The notes under the pieces were generated by a model. That model made no database searches. It was not told the origin of the DNA and worked only from the letters and a program-made list of their open reading frames with translations. Positions 17,322 through 23,742 of a stretch of DNA of 64,000 nucleotides are shown here, one piece after another (within the stretch, counting starts at the first letter, position 1; each line of letters starts with the position of its first letter). Where the stretch lies: assembly GCF_029626155.1 (NCBI RefSeq), contig NZ_JARUBL010000001.1:5312501-5376500 (forward strand), given 5' to 3'. The position numbers and the translations under genes were made by a program. The DNA is from Solwaraspora sp. WMMD1047 (GTDB lineage: Bacteria > Actinomycetota > Actinomycetes > Mycobacteriales > Micromonosporaceae).

Positions 17322-17948
17322 GTGGAGACGCTTGACGCGATCCTGGTCCCGGGCGGCGGTCTGCGACCCGACGGGAGCCCGACCGAGTGGGTGCGGCACC
17401 GGCTCGACCATGCCGTTCGGCGGCGGACCCGCGAGCCGATCATCACCCTGAGCGCCGGTACGACCCACAAGGCCCCGCCGTTGGATCGCGACGGCTTTCC
17501 GGTGTTCGAGTCGGTCGCCGCCGCGCGGTACCTGGCCGACAAGGGTGTGCCGCCCGCCTCGCTCCTGTTCGAGACGTCGTCGTATGACACCATCGGCAAC
17601 GCCTACTTCGCTCGGACCATCCACACCGATCCGCGCGGCCTGCGCCGGCTGCTGATCATCACGTCCGAGTTCCACCTGGCCAGGGTGCGGGCCGTCTTCG
17701 AGTGGGTGTTCAGCCTCTCGGATTCGGGCTACCAGCTCGAATTCGAGCAGGTGCCGAACGTCGGGATCGACGATACTTCGCTCGCGGCCCGGCGCCGCAG
17801 AGAGCGGGAATCACTGGCCAATCTGGCCACGCTGACCGGGTCGATAAAGGAGCTACCTGACCTGCACCGGTGGCTCTTCACCAGGCACGCGGCGTATCTT
17901 CCGACCCGTCCGAGCCCGACGGCCGCGGAAGCGGCGGACACCTACTAG
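17322..17948 (+). CDS. YdcF-like protein (DUF218)
   Basis: 208 residues from a GTG start. DUF218 motifs: AILVPGGGLRPDG at the N-terminus, ITLSAGTT, ESVAAARYLADKGVP, TSSYDTIGNAYFA, and LLIITSEFHLARVRAVF. The family includes SanA and YdcF, with a nucleotide-binding-like fold and roles suggested in envelope metabolism. There is no membrane helix here, so it is a soluble member. It is the last clearly chromosomal gene before the accessory island. Confidence 0.8.
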   Translation: METLDAILVPGGGLRPDGSPTEWVRHRLDHAVRRRTREPIITLSAGTTHKAPPLDRDGFPVFESVAAARYLADKGVPPASLLFETSSYDTIGNAYFARTIHTDPRGLRRLLIITSEFHLARVRAVFEWVFSLSDSGYQLEFEQVPNVGIDDTSLAARRRRERESLANLATLTGSIKELPDLHRWLFTRHAAYLPTRPSPTAAEAADTY

Positions 17949-17994
17949 CAAGATCGACACGCGCAGCCGGACTGACCTACGGCCAGCCTCGACA

Positions 17995-18213
17995 TCAGCG
18001 GCCGATGCTTCGGAGGATCCTCGCGACCGCCCCGCCGACCCGGGGCCGGCGGACGAGCTGGCCGGTCCAGCGTTGCGCCCAGTCGAGCTGCCGGCAGCCG
18101 TCCGGTCCGCCGCACTCCGCGCACCTGCCGCCGTCCCGGTGCGCGGCCAGGGTCCGCGCCGCCGCTTCGGCCAGGGCCGCCTGGGTCGGGGCGCCGTCGT
18201 CCATCCCGGTCAC
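17995..18213 (-). CDS. Small Cys-rich protein, module copy 1 (gene C)
   Basis: 72 residues with an N-terminal MDDGAPTQAALAEAAARTL helix, a Cys cluster (CAECGGPDGC), QLDWAQRWTGQLVRR and a basic end. It is about 80% identical by eye to the prophage gene at 59481-59693. The cysteines suggest one small zinc site. It lies 2 bp after the ribbon-helix-helix gene, the last of a three-gene leftward unit. Function unknown. Confidence 0.7.
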   Translation of the reverse strand: MTGMDDGAPTQAALAEAAARTLAAHRDGGRCAECGGPDGCRQLDWAQRWTGQLVRRPRVGGAVARILRSIGR

Positions 18214-18215
18214 GG

Positions 18216-18443
18216 TCAGACCACCTCGATCTCGACCTGGCGGCCGTCGCCGGCGAGCAGGACGACGGCGCCGTCAGCGTCGGCGTACCGGGCCAGCCTG
18301 CCGGCGGTCCGCAGCGCCCGGTTGATGGCGTCGGTCTTGGACATCGGCCCGGCGGTCGCCAGGGCGTCCAGAGCGGTGGCGGCGCGGGGGGTCAGGTTGA
18401 CCGTGACCCGGGTCAGGCCGTCCGGTTCCGAGGCGGCACTCAC
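18216..18443 (-). CDS. Ribbon-helix-helix protein, module copy 1 (gene B)
   Basis: 75 residues. The core TRVTVNLTPRAATALDALA followed by SKTDAINRALRTAGRLA has the strand-helix-helix pattern of CopG/Arc DNA-binding proteins. The C-terminus ends in GRQVEIEVV, the same end as the prophage copy (59696-59947). The GTG start overlaps the stop of the coiled-coil gene (4 bp). It could autoregulate the module or act as an antitoxin-like factor; no toxin is recognisable beside it. Confidence 0.75.
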   Translation of the reverse strand: MSAASEPDGLTRVTVNLTPRAATALDALATAGPMSKTDAINRALRTAGRLARYADADGAVVLLAGDGRQVEIEVV

Positions 18444-18664
18444 GGCCGATCCTCGGTCAGGGCGCGGATCTGGTCGATGGTGCGGTCAGCCCAGGTCCGA
18501 AGCCGGCGCATCGTGTCCTGTCGCGCCTGCTCGACCTCCGGTCGCAGGAGGGCGTTGTCGAGCCACCGGTACGCGGCGGCGTCATCCAGTTCGGCGCGGT
18601 GCTGCTCGGCGGCGGCACGCAGCTCGGCGAGCGTACGCGGCCGGCGGGCGTCCAACGGGTCCAT
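18440..18664 (-). CDS. Small helical protein, module copy 1 (gene A)
   Basis: 74 residues from the ATG at 18664. The region RRPRTLAELRAAAEQHRAEL is identical in the prophage copy (59944-60174), and both go on to WLD-ALLRPE-E-AR-DTMRRLR. Strong amphipathic helices without a membrane segment suggest a coiled-coil dimer. It is the first gene of the three-gene unit. An in-frame upstream ATG would add 49 residues without matching the homologue, so I reject it. Confidence 0.7.
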   Translation of the reverse strand: MDPLDARRPRTLAELRAAAEQHRAELDDAAAYRWLDNALLRPEVEQARQDTMRRLRTWADRTIDQIRALTEDRP

Positions 18665-18719
18665 GACGCGCCTCCCTGGTCGGGAGCGCAGCGGTCGACC
18701 GCCGCGCCCGTCCGGTGGA

Positions 18720-18823
18720 CGCGGTGCCCGCTCACGGGGGATCACGGGCACCGCGCCCGGCTCAGCGGATACGGCGGGAGAACTGTGGAACATCTGGTGA
18801 GGTGCACTCACTCGCCGTATCCG
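18720..18823. promoter_or_regulatory. Leader of module copy 1: hairpin and inverted repeat
   Basis: Upstream of gene A, CGCGGTGCCCG (18720-18730) pairs perfectly with CGGGCACCGCG (18745-18755). Further up, CGGATACGGCG (18766-18776) and CGCCGTATCCG (18813-18823) form an 11-bp inverted repeat 36 bp apart. The first hairpin has a counterpart in the same position in module copy 2 (60198-60240), with a related GCGGTGCC core. Attenuation, termination or an operator are all possible. Confidence 0.55.
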
Positions 18824-18890
18824 GTAGGTAGCTTCGCGCGGTCGGTCGCGGATCGGCAGATGTTCGATGTCCTCCGCAGTCCGCCAGGGG

Positions 18891-18924
18891 TGTCCGCGGA
18901 CATTCCTAGGTCTACGCTCGCGGC
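18891..18924 (+). promoter_or_regulatory. Leaderless promoter with palindromic operator
   Basis: TGTCCGCGGACA (18891-18902) is a perfect 12-bp palindrome whose left half sits at the -35 position. TACGCT (18913-18918) is a good actinobacterial -10 box, and the ATG at 18925 follows after 6 bp, so the transcript probably starts at the start codon itself. No ribosome site is present, which agrees with leaderless translation. Confidence 0.5.
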
Positions 18925-19260
18925 ATGGCGGACTTCCGGGAACTGGCGCTGCAGGTAGCGACTGCCACCGCTGACCGCGACTCGGCTGTTCACCTGGCCG
19001 GGCAGATTGTCGCCGCCCGGCTTGCCGCCAGCGCGCAGGTCACCGGGCCGGTGATGAGTGTGGCGTGGCATCTCGGCGAGATGGTCACTGCCGAGGAGTG
19101 GCGGGTGCTGCTCTACACGACGAAGGCCCGCTATGCGGAGCTCGAACTGGCCTTGCTCGACTGGCACCCGTGGCAGAACCCGCAGATCACCGCTACTCCG
19201 ATCGTGGCGGGATCGGCGGGGTGCCTGGCCTGGCTGGATGAGTCAGTCGCAGATCGGTGA
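18925..19260 (+). CDS. Hypothetical protein, probably translated from a leaderless mRNA
   Basis: 111 residues. It is mostly helical, with Trp residues in the C-terminal half (VAWHLGEMVTAEEWRVLLY, LLDWHPWQNP). I do not recognise the family. It runs against the XRE-TPR regulator gene, and the last 68 bp of the two genes overlap tail to tail. The palindrome over its promoter suggests tight control, perhaps by that regulator. Confidence 0.6.
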   Translation: MADFRELALQVATATADRDSAVHLAGQIVAARLAASAQVTGPVMSVAWHLGEMVTAEEWRVLLYTTKARYAELELALLDWHPWQNPQITATPIVAGSAGCLAWLDESVADR

Positions 19261-20416
19261 CCAGCCCACGCAGGTCGGCCACGCAGGGCAGGGCGGCGTA
19301 CGGAGTCAGCCGGTTGAGTAGCGCTTCGATCCGCTGCGCTGGCCGCACCGACGCGACACCGGCCGCCAGATGGGCGGCACCGGCGGCGGTCGCGCATGCC
19401 TGCTCGACCTCGTGAGCGTCGAGCCATGACTCGGCGAGCCACGACTGGTACAGGGCCTTGTCTCGGGCATGGGTGGCCGGGTAGGCGGCCAGCACCGCCT
19501 CCAGGACAGGGATGGCCCGCAGCGGGCGGCGTAGGACGGTCCAGCAGCGGCCGGTCATGATCGCCGCCTCGGACCGGTCGACCCAGTACACCCAGTCGGG
19601 TTCGGGGCGGTCCCTCACCTCGGTCAGGCATGCGGTGCCGATGTCCAGATGCCGCTCGGCTGCCGCTGCCACGCCGCCTAGCGCGTGGACCCATGCTCGG
19701 CGGAGGTGCAGTAGTGCCCGGACCGTCGGTGTCGCGTCAGGCCCGGCGGTCTCGCACGCTGCCGCCGCGTGCCTCGCCGCTCGGCCCTGGTCCGATTCCT
19801 GGTAGGCGAGGAACGCGAAGGCGTTACCCGCCAGGCCGGTGTCGCCAGCGTCGAGGGCCGCGGCGCGACTGGTCCGGAACAGCCGGTCGGCGTCGCTCAG
19901 GCGGCCGGCGTCGAAGGCCGCCCATCCGGCGAGCTGCGCCTGCTCGCCGAGGACCGTCAGCAGTCCTCGGCCCGTCGTCTCCGCGTAGGTGCCGTGTTGG
20001 ATCAGGCTACGGGTCGATTCCATCTCCCCGGTGAACAGCTCGACCGTGTCGGCGCCGCCGAGGAAATCGTCAAGGCGGCGCAGCCGCGCGGTTCGATCGG
20101 CGAGCTGTTGCGGTACGGCGGACCCAACCTTCGAGCCGCATTCCAGGATGGTGTGCGGCAGTGCCACGGCGAGCCCCGCCCGCGCGATCACCTCGCGGCG
20201 CCGCAGTCCGGGCTGGCCCGTTGCCAGGGCGGCCAGCTCGCCACCGGCGCCGAGCGCGTTGTCGATCTGCCGGGCGGCCCTGGCGCTGGGAGCCTTGGCC
20301 CCGGTCTCCAGCTCGTGGAGGTAGCTCTTGGTGTAAAAAGCCTGCTTTGCGAGGGCTCGCAGGGAGATCCCGCGAGCGGCGCGCAGTTCGCGGAGACGGG
20401 TGTGAAATTCGTCCAT
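19193..20416 (-). CDS. XRE-family regulator with TPR-like domain (island copy)
   Basis: 407 residues from the ATG at 20416, with GGGAG 8 bp upstream; a GTG at 20425 is also possible. The N-terminal HTH reads ISLRALAKQAFYTKSYLHELETG. A short link (LRRREVIARAGLAVALPH) leads to an all-helical region with TPR-like repeats (residues 150-390). It precedes the three-gene module in the same orientation, as the regulator at 60388-61623 does in the prophage, but beyond the fold the two are not close. A role in controlling the module or the 18925 gene is inference. Confidence 0.8.
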   Translation of the reverse strand: MDEFHTRLRELRAARGISLRALAKQAFYTKSYLHELETGAKAPSARAARQIDNALGAGGELAALATGQPGLRRREVIARAGLAVALPHTILECGSKVGSAVPQQLADRTARLRRLDDFLGGADTVELFTGEMESTRSLIQHGTYAETTGRGLLTVLGEQAQLAGWAAFDAGRLSDADRLFRTSRAAALDAGDTGLAGNAFAFLAYQESDQGRAARHAAAACETAGPDATPTVRALLHLRRAWVHALGGVAAAAERHLDIGTACLTEVRDRPEPDWVYWVDRSEAAIMTGRCWTVLRRPLRAIPVLEAVLAAYPATHARDKALYQSWLAESWLDAHEVEQACATAAGAAHLAAGVASVRPAQRIEALLNRLTPYAALPCVADLRGLVTDLRLTHPARPGTPPIPPRSE

Positions 20417-20644
20417 TGACGACACTCCCGGTTAGAGGCTGAGCGGCGGTCCGCCGGGTCTTCTACTGTCGGCAACTGCCGAGTCACCGTACACCGAAGC
20501 AAGCCCAGAAGTCACACAGCGCTACCGCCGGCTCACTACAGTTACCGATGCGACATCATCCGACTGTTGGTCACCGGGGGAACATTCGGTTGCTGAGAAA
20601 CGTTTCGAGCAGCACCCGGTCGAACGCAAGAACGAGGAGGGATC

Positions 20645-20893
20645 GTGACCGCCCACCGGTGGGGTGATGTCAAGGCCGAGGCGATGGCCCGACAGCCGTG
20701 GCTGGACAGCGCTGAGGCGCAAGGCCAGCGGGCCACGACTCGCGCGGAGAATCTCGGCCGAATCCGGGGGCATGAGTTGGCCGAGATGCGCAAGTCGGCC
20801 GGGCTTACCATCCAAACGCGACTCCACGGCGACGTACTCGGTCTCCCGTCGCGAACGGGTGGAAACCGCTGGCAATGAGGGGACTCGCTAGAT
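20645..20893 (+). pseudogene. Frameshifted HTH antitoxin remnant (HigA/XRE type)
   Basis: The N-terminus MTAHRWGDVKAEAMARQPWL and LAEMRKSAGLT are typical of small XRE antitoxins. The frame then runs out of family sequence and stops at 20878. In the next frame the bases after about 20840 read VSRRERVETAGNEGTR, the expected second helix and recognition helix, up to a stop near 20893. A small indel near 20838-20842 and loss of the C-terminus explain this. A strong GAGGAGGG ribosome site remains. No partner toxin is left beside it. Confidence 0.65.
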
Positions 20894-21271
20894 CGGGATG
20901 ACGGGTCCGTCCTTCCAGTCCCCGTACGCCTCCGGCTCTGACGTCAGCACGTAGGCCCCATTGACGCTCGCCTCAACCATCGCCGCAGCCAGATCGAGCC
21001 GACCCAGGGCGACCGACCACTTCGTCAACAACCCCCACTCCTGCGCTGGCACTCCGGTGACCACGGCGTGGGGGTGCTGCACCAGCAGCAGCACCCGCGG
21101 GTCGTCGGCGCCCAAAAGCCGTCGTCCAGCCTCCGCGAGGCACACCGTGGGGACCGCGAACCGACCTTCTTCGTCAGCGATCTCCGCGATGGTCTCGCCG
21201 ACGTGGATCGACGCGTGGGCGTAGGCGATGATCGCGGACGCGTCGAGGATGAGGTGGATGTCGCCGCTCAC
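20888..21271 (-). CDS. PIN-domain toxin (VapC-like)
   Basis: 127 residues from the GTG at 21271. The first catalytic Asp is in HLILDASAIIAYAHA; AEIADEEGRFAVPTVCLAEAG gives the conserved Glu; GRLDLAAAMVEASVNGAYVLTSE brings the C-terminal acidic residues. PIN toxins are Mg-dependent ribonucleases. The start overlaps the stop of the ribbon-helix-helix antitoxin gene by 4 bp (GTGA), the normal coupled VapBC layout. It probably stabilises the island, standing where an integrase would be expected. Confidence 0.82.
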   Translation of the reverse strand: MSGDIHLILDASAIIAYAHASIHVGETIAEIADEEGRFAVPTVCLAEAGRRLLGADDPRVLLLVQHPHAVVTGVPAQEWGLLTKWSVALGRLDLAAAMVEASVNGAYVLTSEPEAYGDWKDGPVIPI

Positions 21272-21531
21272 GCCGCTGGGTTCTGGCCGACACGGCGCAG
21301 AGCGGCCCACCGTTCGGGGGTCATACGTTCGCGGGCCTCGGCGAGGCGTTGGCGAGCGCGGGCGCGGCCTTCCTCGGTGATGACGAAGCCTTGTTCGGCG
21401 AGCATCTGGTGGCCGCGTTCCCGGGCGGCGCGTTGGCGGATGGCTTCGGCGACGTAGGCGGAGGCGTTGGGTTCGCCTTCAAGCCGTTCGGCGATGTCGT
21501 CAGGGAGGCTAACCGTTACCCGCTTCGTCAT
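21268..21531 (-). CDS. Ribbon-helix-helix antitoxin (VapB-like)
   Basis: 87 residues. TKRVTVSLPDDIAERLEG and SAYVAEAIRQRAARE are the strand and helices of a CopG/VapB DNA-binding dimer. The C-terminal half (GRARARQRLAEARERMTP) is charged and helical and should wrap the PIN toxin. It is the first gene of the pair and should repress the operon with its toxin. Confidence 0.8.
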   Translation of the reverse strand: MTKRVTVSLPDDIAERLEGEPNASAYVAEAIRQRAARERGHQMLAEQGFVITEEGRARARQRLAEARERMTPERWAALRRVGQNPAA

Positions 21532-21641
21532 ACCTGACAGCCTACCGCTTCATACCCGAGTCGTTCGAGGGGTTCGGGCCGGTCGGCCGGCTGGTGCGTC
21601 GCGCTCAAATGCGTAGACCGGAAGGTGTCGGCGCTTCTGAC

Positions 21642-21709
21642 AAGCGAGTGCTGGCCGAGCGACCAAGCGCGAGGTGATGCGACAGAGCGATCTCTGTTTT
21701 CGCTGGTGG
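21642..21709. repeat. Attachment-arm-like repeats outside attL
   Basis: AAGCGAGTG at 21642-21650 and GTTTTCGCTGGTGG at 21696-21709 lie 54 bp apart. The same two sequences lie 53 bp apart at 63252-63260 and 63305-63318, inside the prophage next to attR. Outside attL, this arrangement marks an older attachment site of a related element. Confidence 0.65.
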
Positions 21710-21719
21710 ATCGGGTTCT

Positions 21720-21765
21720 GTGGGCGCGGCAGGTTTCGAACCTGCGACCCCTCGCTTGTAAGGCG
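21720..21765. other. attL: attL core (duplicate of the tRNA-Val 3' half)
   Basis: 46 bp identical to 63318-63363, beginning at the discriminator base side of tRNA-Val and ending in the anticodon stem. The identity stops sharply on both sides. The tRNA here lacks its 5' half, so this copy is the dead side of the integration. Confidence 0.9.
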
Positions 21766-21840
21766 GGACCGAGTTAGCGCGGTGCCATGAACGCGTTCGA
21801 CCTGGCCTTGCTGGGGGTGCCCATCGTGCGGAGAGTCGAT

Positions 21841-21850
21841 AAGCGAGTGG
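21841..21850. repeat. Putative integrase arm site, left side of attP
   Basis: AAGCGAGTGG at 21841-21850 lies 76 bp inside the element from the core. Its partner is at 63252-63261, 57 bp from the other core edge. In the circular phage the two sit on opposite sides of the core in the same orientation, as arm-type integrase sites do. Preceding bases GAT also match. Confidence 0.5.
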
Positions 21851-21857
21851 TCGCTGA

Positions 21858-22316
21858 CTAGCCCGTTCGCTGGGCTTCTTGATCTTCTTCGGCCTGCTCC
21901 TGGATCTCCAGGACGGCCCGCACCATCCGCAGCTTGTCGCGTGCGGAGATGCCGCTGAGGTTCTTGATCCGGTCAAGCTCGGCGGCCACGTCGACCGACG
22001 CCTCACCGGCGGCCACCTCGCGCTCCTGGACCTGTTGGACCAGGAGCGCGACTTGTTCCGGTGCCACGCTCTTGCCGGCAACAGCGAGGGCATGTCCTGG
22101 ATCCGCGTCGACCGCCAGCGCCATGGCGACGATCGTGAGCGTTCCCGGATTCACTGCCACCCGGCCGCCACCCTTGCTCTGCCTGCCGGTGACGACTTGG
22201 CGCCATCGGGCTTCGCTGATGCCGGCCCGTTGAGCGGCTTGGCGGCCGGAGAGTCCGAGGCGTTCGCGGGCGTCGTCGAGGACCTGGCCCAGGGGGGTCA
22301 GCTCGCGCGGAGTCAT
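21858..22316 (-). CDS. XRE-type phage repressor (candidate immunity repressor)
   Basis: 152 residues. The HTH is LGLSGRQAAQRAGISEARWRQ, followed by a 60-residue middle (VNPGTLTIVAMALAVDADPGHALAVAG) and an acidic helical C-terminus rich in Glu and Gln. It is transcribed leftward, divergent from a Cro-like gene and the early operon, the normal place for the lysogeny repressor. No Ser-Lys peptidase domain is present, so RecA-stimulated self-cleavage of the LexA type is not expected. It should bind the CTTCGC boxes between the two genes. Confidence 0.75.
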   Translation of the reverse strand: MTPRELTPLGQVLDDARERLGLSGRQAAQRAGISEARWRQVVTGRQSKGGGRVAVNPGTLTIVAMALAVDADPGHALAVAGKSVAPEQVALLVQQVQEREVAAGEASVDVAAELDRIKNLSGISARDKLRMVRAVLEIQEQAEEDQEAQRTG

Positions 22317-22458
22317 GCGCGCACTCTACGCGATTCTTCGCGGATCTTCGCACAGACGGACGTGAATGAATCGCTATCCGTACCGGTGGTTGATCAACCG
22401 AACAGCCCACTTCGCGCGCAGACTTGCGAAGAAGTGCGAAGCGGGCTACGTTCTTCGC
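22317..22458. promoter_or_regulatory. Lysogeny switch region with six CTTCGC boxes
   Basis: CTTCGC occurs at 22336, 22346, 22410 and 22453, and its complement GCGAAG at 22426 and 22436. The pairs 22336/22346 and 22426/22436 are spaced exactly 10 bp, one helical turn, and face each other. For the rightward early gene a promoter TTGCGA (22424-22429), 17 bp, TACGTT (22447-22452) can be drawn; boxes cover the -35, the spacer and the start. These are the likely operators for the repressor and the Cro-like protein. Confidence 0.6.
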
Positions 22459-22704
22459 ATGCCCCAAGCAACCCGCCGAGCAGGTGCCCGCCACCCGCTT
22501 GACCACGACCCGGTCGCCCTCCGCAACCGCCGGGTCGACGCCGGACGCACTCAGTTCGACGTCGCCACGGCGGCCGGAATCAGCCCCGGACACCTCTCCG
22601 AACTCGAATCCGGCACCCGCAACCCGTCCCCGCCGGTGCTCGCCGCTCTCGCCAAGGTGCTGGGCTGCGCCATCACCGACCTGCGTCCCCAGGCCCGGCT
22701 CTGA
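22459..22704 (+). CDS. Cro-like XRE regulator
   Basis: 81 residues from the ATG at 22459. The HTH reads RTQFDVATAAGISPGHLSELES, and the protein ends soon after it (LAKVLGCAITDLRPQ). The -10 box ends 6 bp before the ATG and there is no ribosome site, so the mRNA is probably leaderless; an in-frame upstream ATG (22366) would lie inside the operators and is less likely. It is the first gene of the long rightward early operon and probably antagonises the repressor. Confidence 0.75.
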   Translation: MPQATRRAGARHPLDHDPVALRNRRVDAGRTQFDVATAAGISPGHLSELESGTRNPSPPVLAALAKVLGCAITDLRPQARL

Positions 22705-23000
22705 TGGCCGCCCCGACGCGCGGATTCGACAGCCGTCCGCCGGCCCAACGATCGCTGATGGCCTCCTACGGCAGCCTCACCCGCTGGTCCCAGGTCACCT
22801 CGAAGACCGACCGGCGGGCCCAGCTCGACGCCGCGAACGCGGCGCTGCGGAGCAAGTGGGAGCGCCTGGCCGACCCGGACGGCGTCTTGCCGCCGGACGA
22901 GCTGGCGGCAGCGGTCGGCCGCCTGAAGAGCGCCCACTTCCGCCGGATGTCTCTCGCCTCGGCGGAGTCCCGCCGCGGCCGCCGGAAGACCACCCGATGA
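22704..23000 (+). CDS. Early phage protein, unknown
   Basis: 98 residues, basic, helical, with no membrane segment. It overlaps the preceding stop (TGATG) and its own stop overlaps the next start (ATGA). I do not recognise the family. The C-terminus is Arg/Ser-rich (SAESRRGRRKTTR), which suggests nucleic-acid contact. Confidence 0.55.
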   Translation: MAAPTRGFDSRPPAQRSLMASYGSLTRWSQVTSKTDRRAQLDAANAALRSKWERLADPDGVLPPDELAAAVGRLKSAHFRRMSLASAESRRGRRKTTR

Positions 23001-23170
23001 CCACCAGGAAGGCCCCCGTGTTCCCCGTGCTCGGCCCGATCACCCGCCGCCTGCTCCAGCAGTTCGGGCCGGATGACCCGGCGTGGTCGCCGCCGCGCAG
23101 CTCGATGCGGCCGGTGACGAAGCAGCCGGCGGAGACGTGGGGTCGGCCCGCGAACCGGAAGGCCAAGTGA
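22997..23170 (+). CDS. Small early phage protein, unknown
   Basis: 57 residues, basic and Pro-rich (FPVLGPITRRLLQQFGPDDP). It overlaps both neighbours by ATGA-type junctions, which supports it as a real coupled gene. No family recognised. Confidence 0.5.
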   Translation: MTTRKAPVFPVLGPITRRLLQQFGPDDPAWSPPRSSMRPVTKQPAETWGRPANRKAK

Positions 23171-23271
23171 TGACCGTCGACCGGCTCCTGATCGCCGTGC
23201 AGCACACCGTGCTTGCCGGCCTCGCCCTGGTCGCGTTCGCCGACCCGGTCGGCCTGGCCTGGCACCTCTGA
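23170..23271 (+). CDS. Very small membrane protein
   Basis: 33 residues, nearly all hydrophobic after the first six (IAVQHTVLAGLALVAFADPV). The ATG overlaps the previous stop. Support rests on the tight coupling and reading frame; it may be a single-span membrane microprotein. Confidence 0.4.
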   Translation: MTVDRLLIAVQHTVLAGLALVAFADPVGLAWHL

Positions 23272-23346
23272 CGTTCGAGCCCCCGCCGCGGCTACGGCGA
23301 GGGCTCAGCGAATCCCCTACCCACCTACCACGACAGGAGGGACCCG

Positions 23347-23742
23347 ATGTCCCAGCCTACCGGCCTCACCGCCGACCAGCTCCACACCCAGCTCCGCCGC
23401 GGCGCGTCCGGCGTCGCCGAGCTGGCCGCCATCGACCTGCTGATCACCGCCGCGCCGTTCGTCCTCACCCCGACCCGGCCGGACGTCGTCCGGCACGCCA
23501 TCGCCGACAACACCGGCCTGTTCCTGCGGCTGGACTGGGGCGGGCTGATGGTGGAGGTCGACCAGGGCCGGATCCCGCTGTCGCGGGGTGAGCGGCGCGT
23601 GGTCGACATCGCGCTCAGCCTGGCCCTGCCGGGCGTCACGGTGGCCCTCGGCCACGCCCTGACCGGCTTGGACAACATCGCGGCCGGCGCGGTCCTCGGC
23701 GCGGTCCGGGCGGTCCTGACGGACGGTGCCGACCGTGGCTGA
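23347..23742 (+). CDS. Early phage protein, unknown (mixed alpha/beta)
   Basis: 131 residues, with an AGGAGGG ribosome site 9 bp ahead of the ATG. It is made of helices and strands (ELAAIDLLITAAPF, GLFLRLDWGGLMVEVDQG, RRVVDIALSLALPGVTVAL). I do not recognise the family. It opens a second translational block after an 75-bp gap. Confidence 0.65.
   Translation: MSQPTGLTADQLHTQLRRGASGVAELAAIDLLITAAPFVLTPTRPDVVRHAIADNTGLFLRLDWGGLMVEVDQGRIPLSRGERRVVDIALSLALPGVTVALGHALTGLDNIAAGAVLGAVRAVLTDGADRG

Larger units (their letters stand above)
17949..21719. mobile_element. Accessory island, probably the remnant of an older related element in the same tRNA gene
   Basis: The island lies between the chromosomal YdcF-like gene and attL of the prophage. 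Its gene order (three-gene module, XRE-TPR regulator, then attachment region) mirrors the prophage right end (59481-63363), though the integrase is absent and a VapBC pair sits in its place. Arm-like AAGCGAGTG (21642-21650) and GTTTTCGCTGGTGG (21696-21709) recur at nearly the same spacing beside attR (63252-63260 and 63305-63318). A left attachment site for this remnant was not found, so the boundaries are approximate. Confidence 0.5.
21532..21857. other. Attachment region between VapB and the prophage repressor, no gene
   Basis: This 326-bp gap carries attL (21720-21765), arm-like repeats on both sides and the junction of old island and prophage. I find no coding sequence. The 3' half of a tRNA-Val is present on the minus strand but has no 5' half, so it is not a working tRNA. 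Confidence 0.7.

Noticed and set aside
21720-21766. Second tRNA-Val gene
   Set aside because: Only the 3' half is present; the sequence after the anticodon stem does not continue as a tRNA. It is the attL copy.
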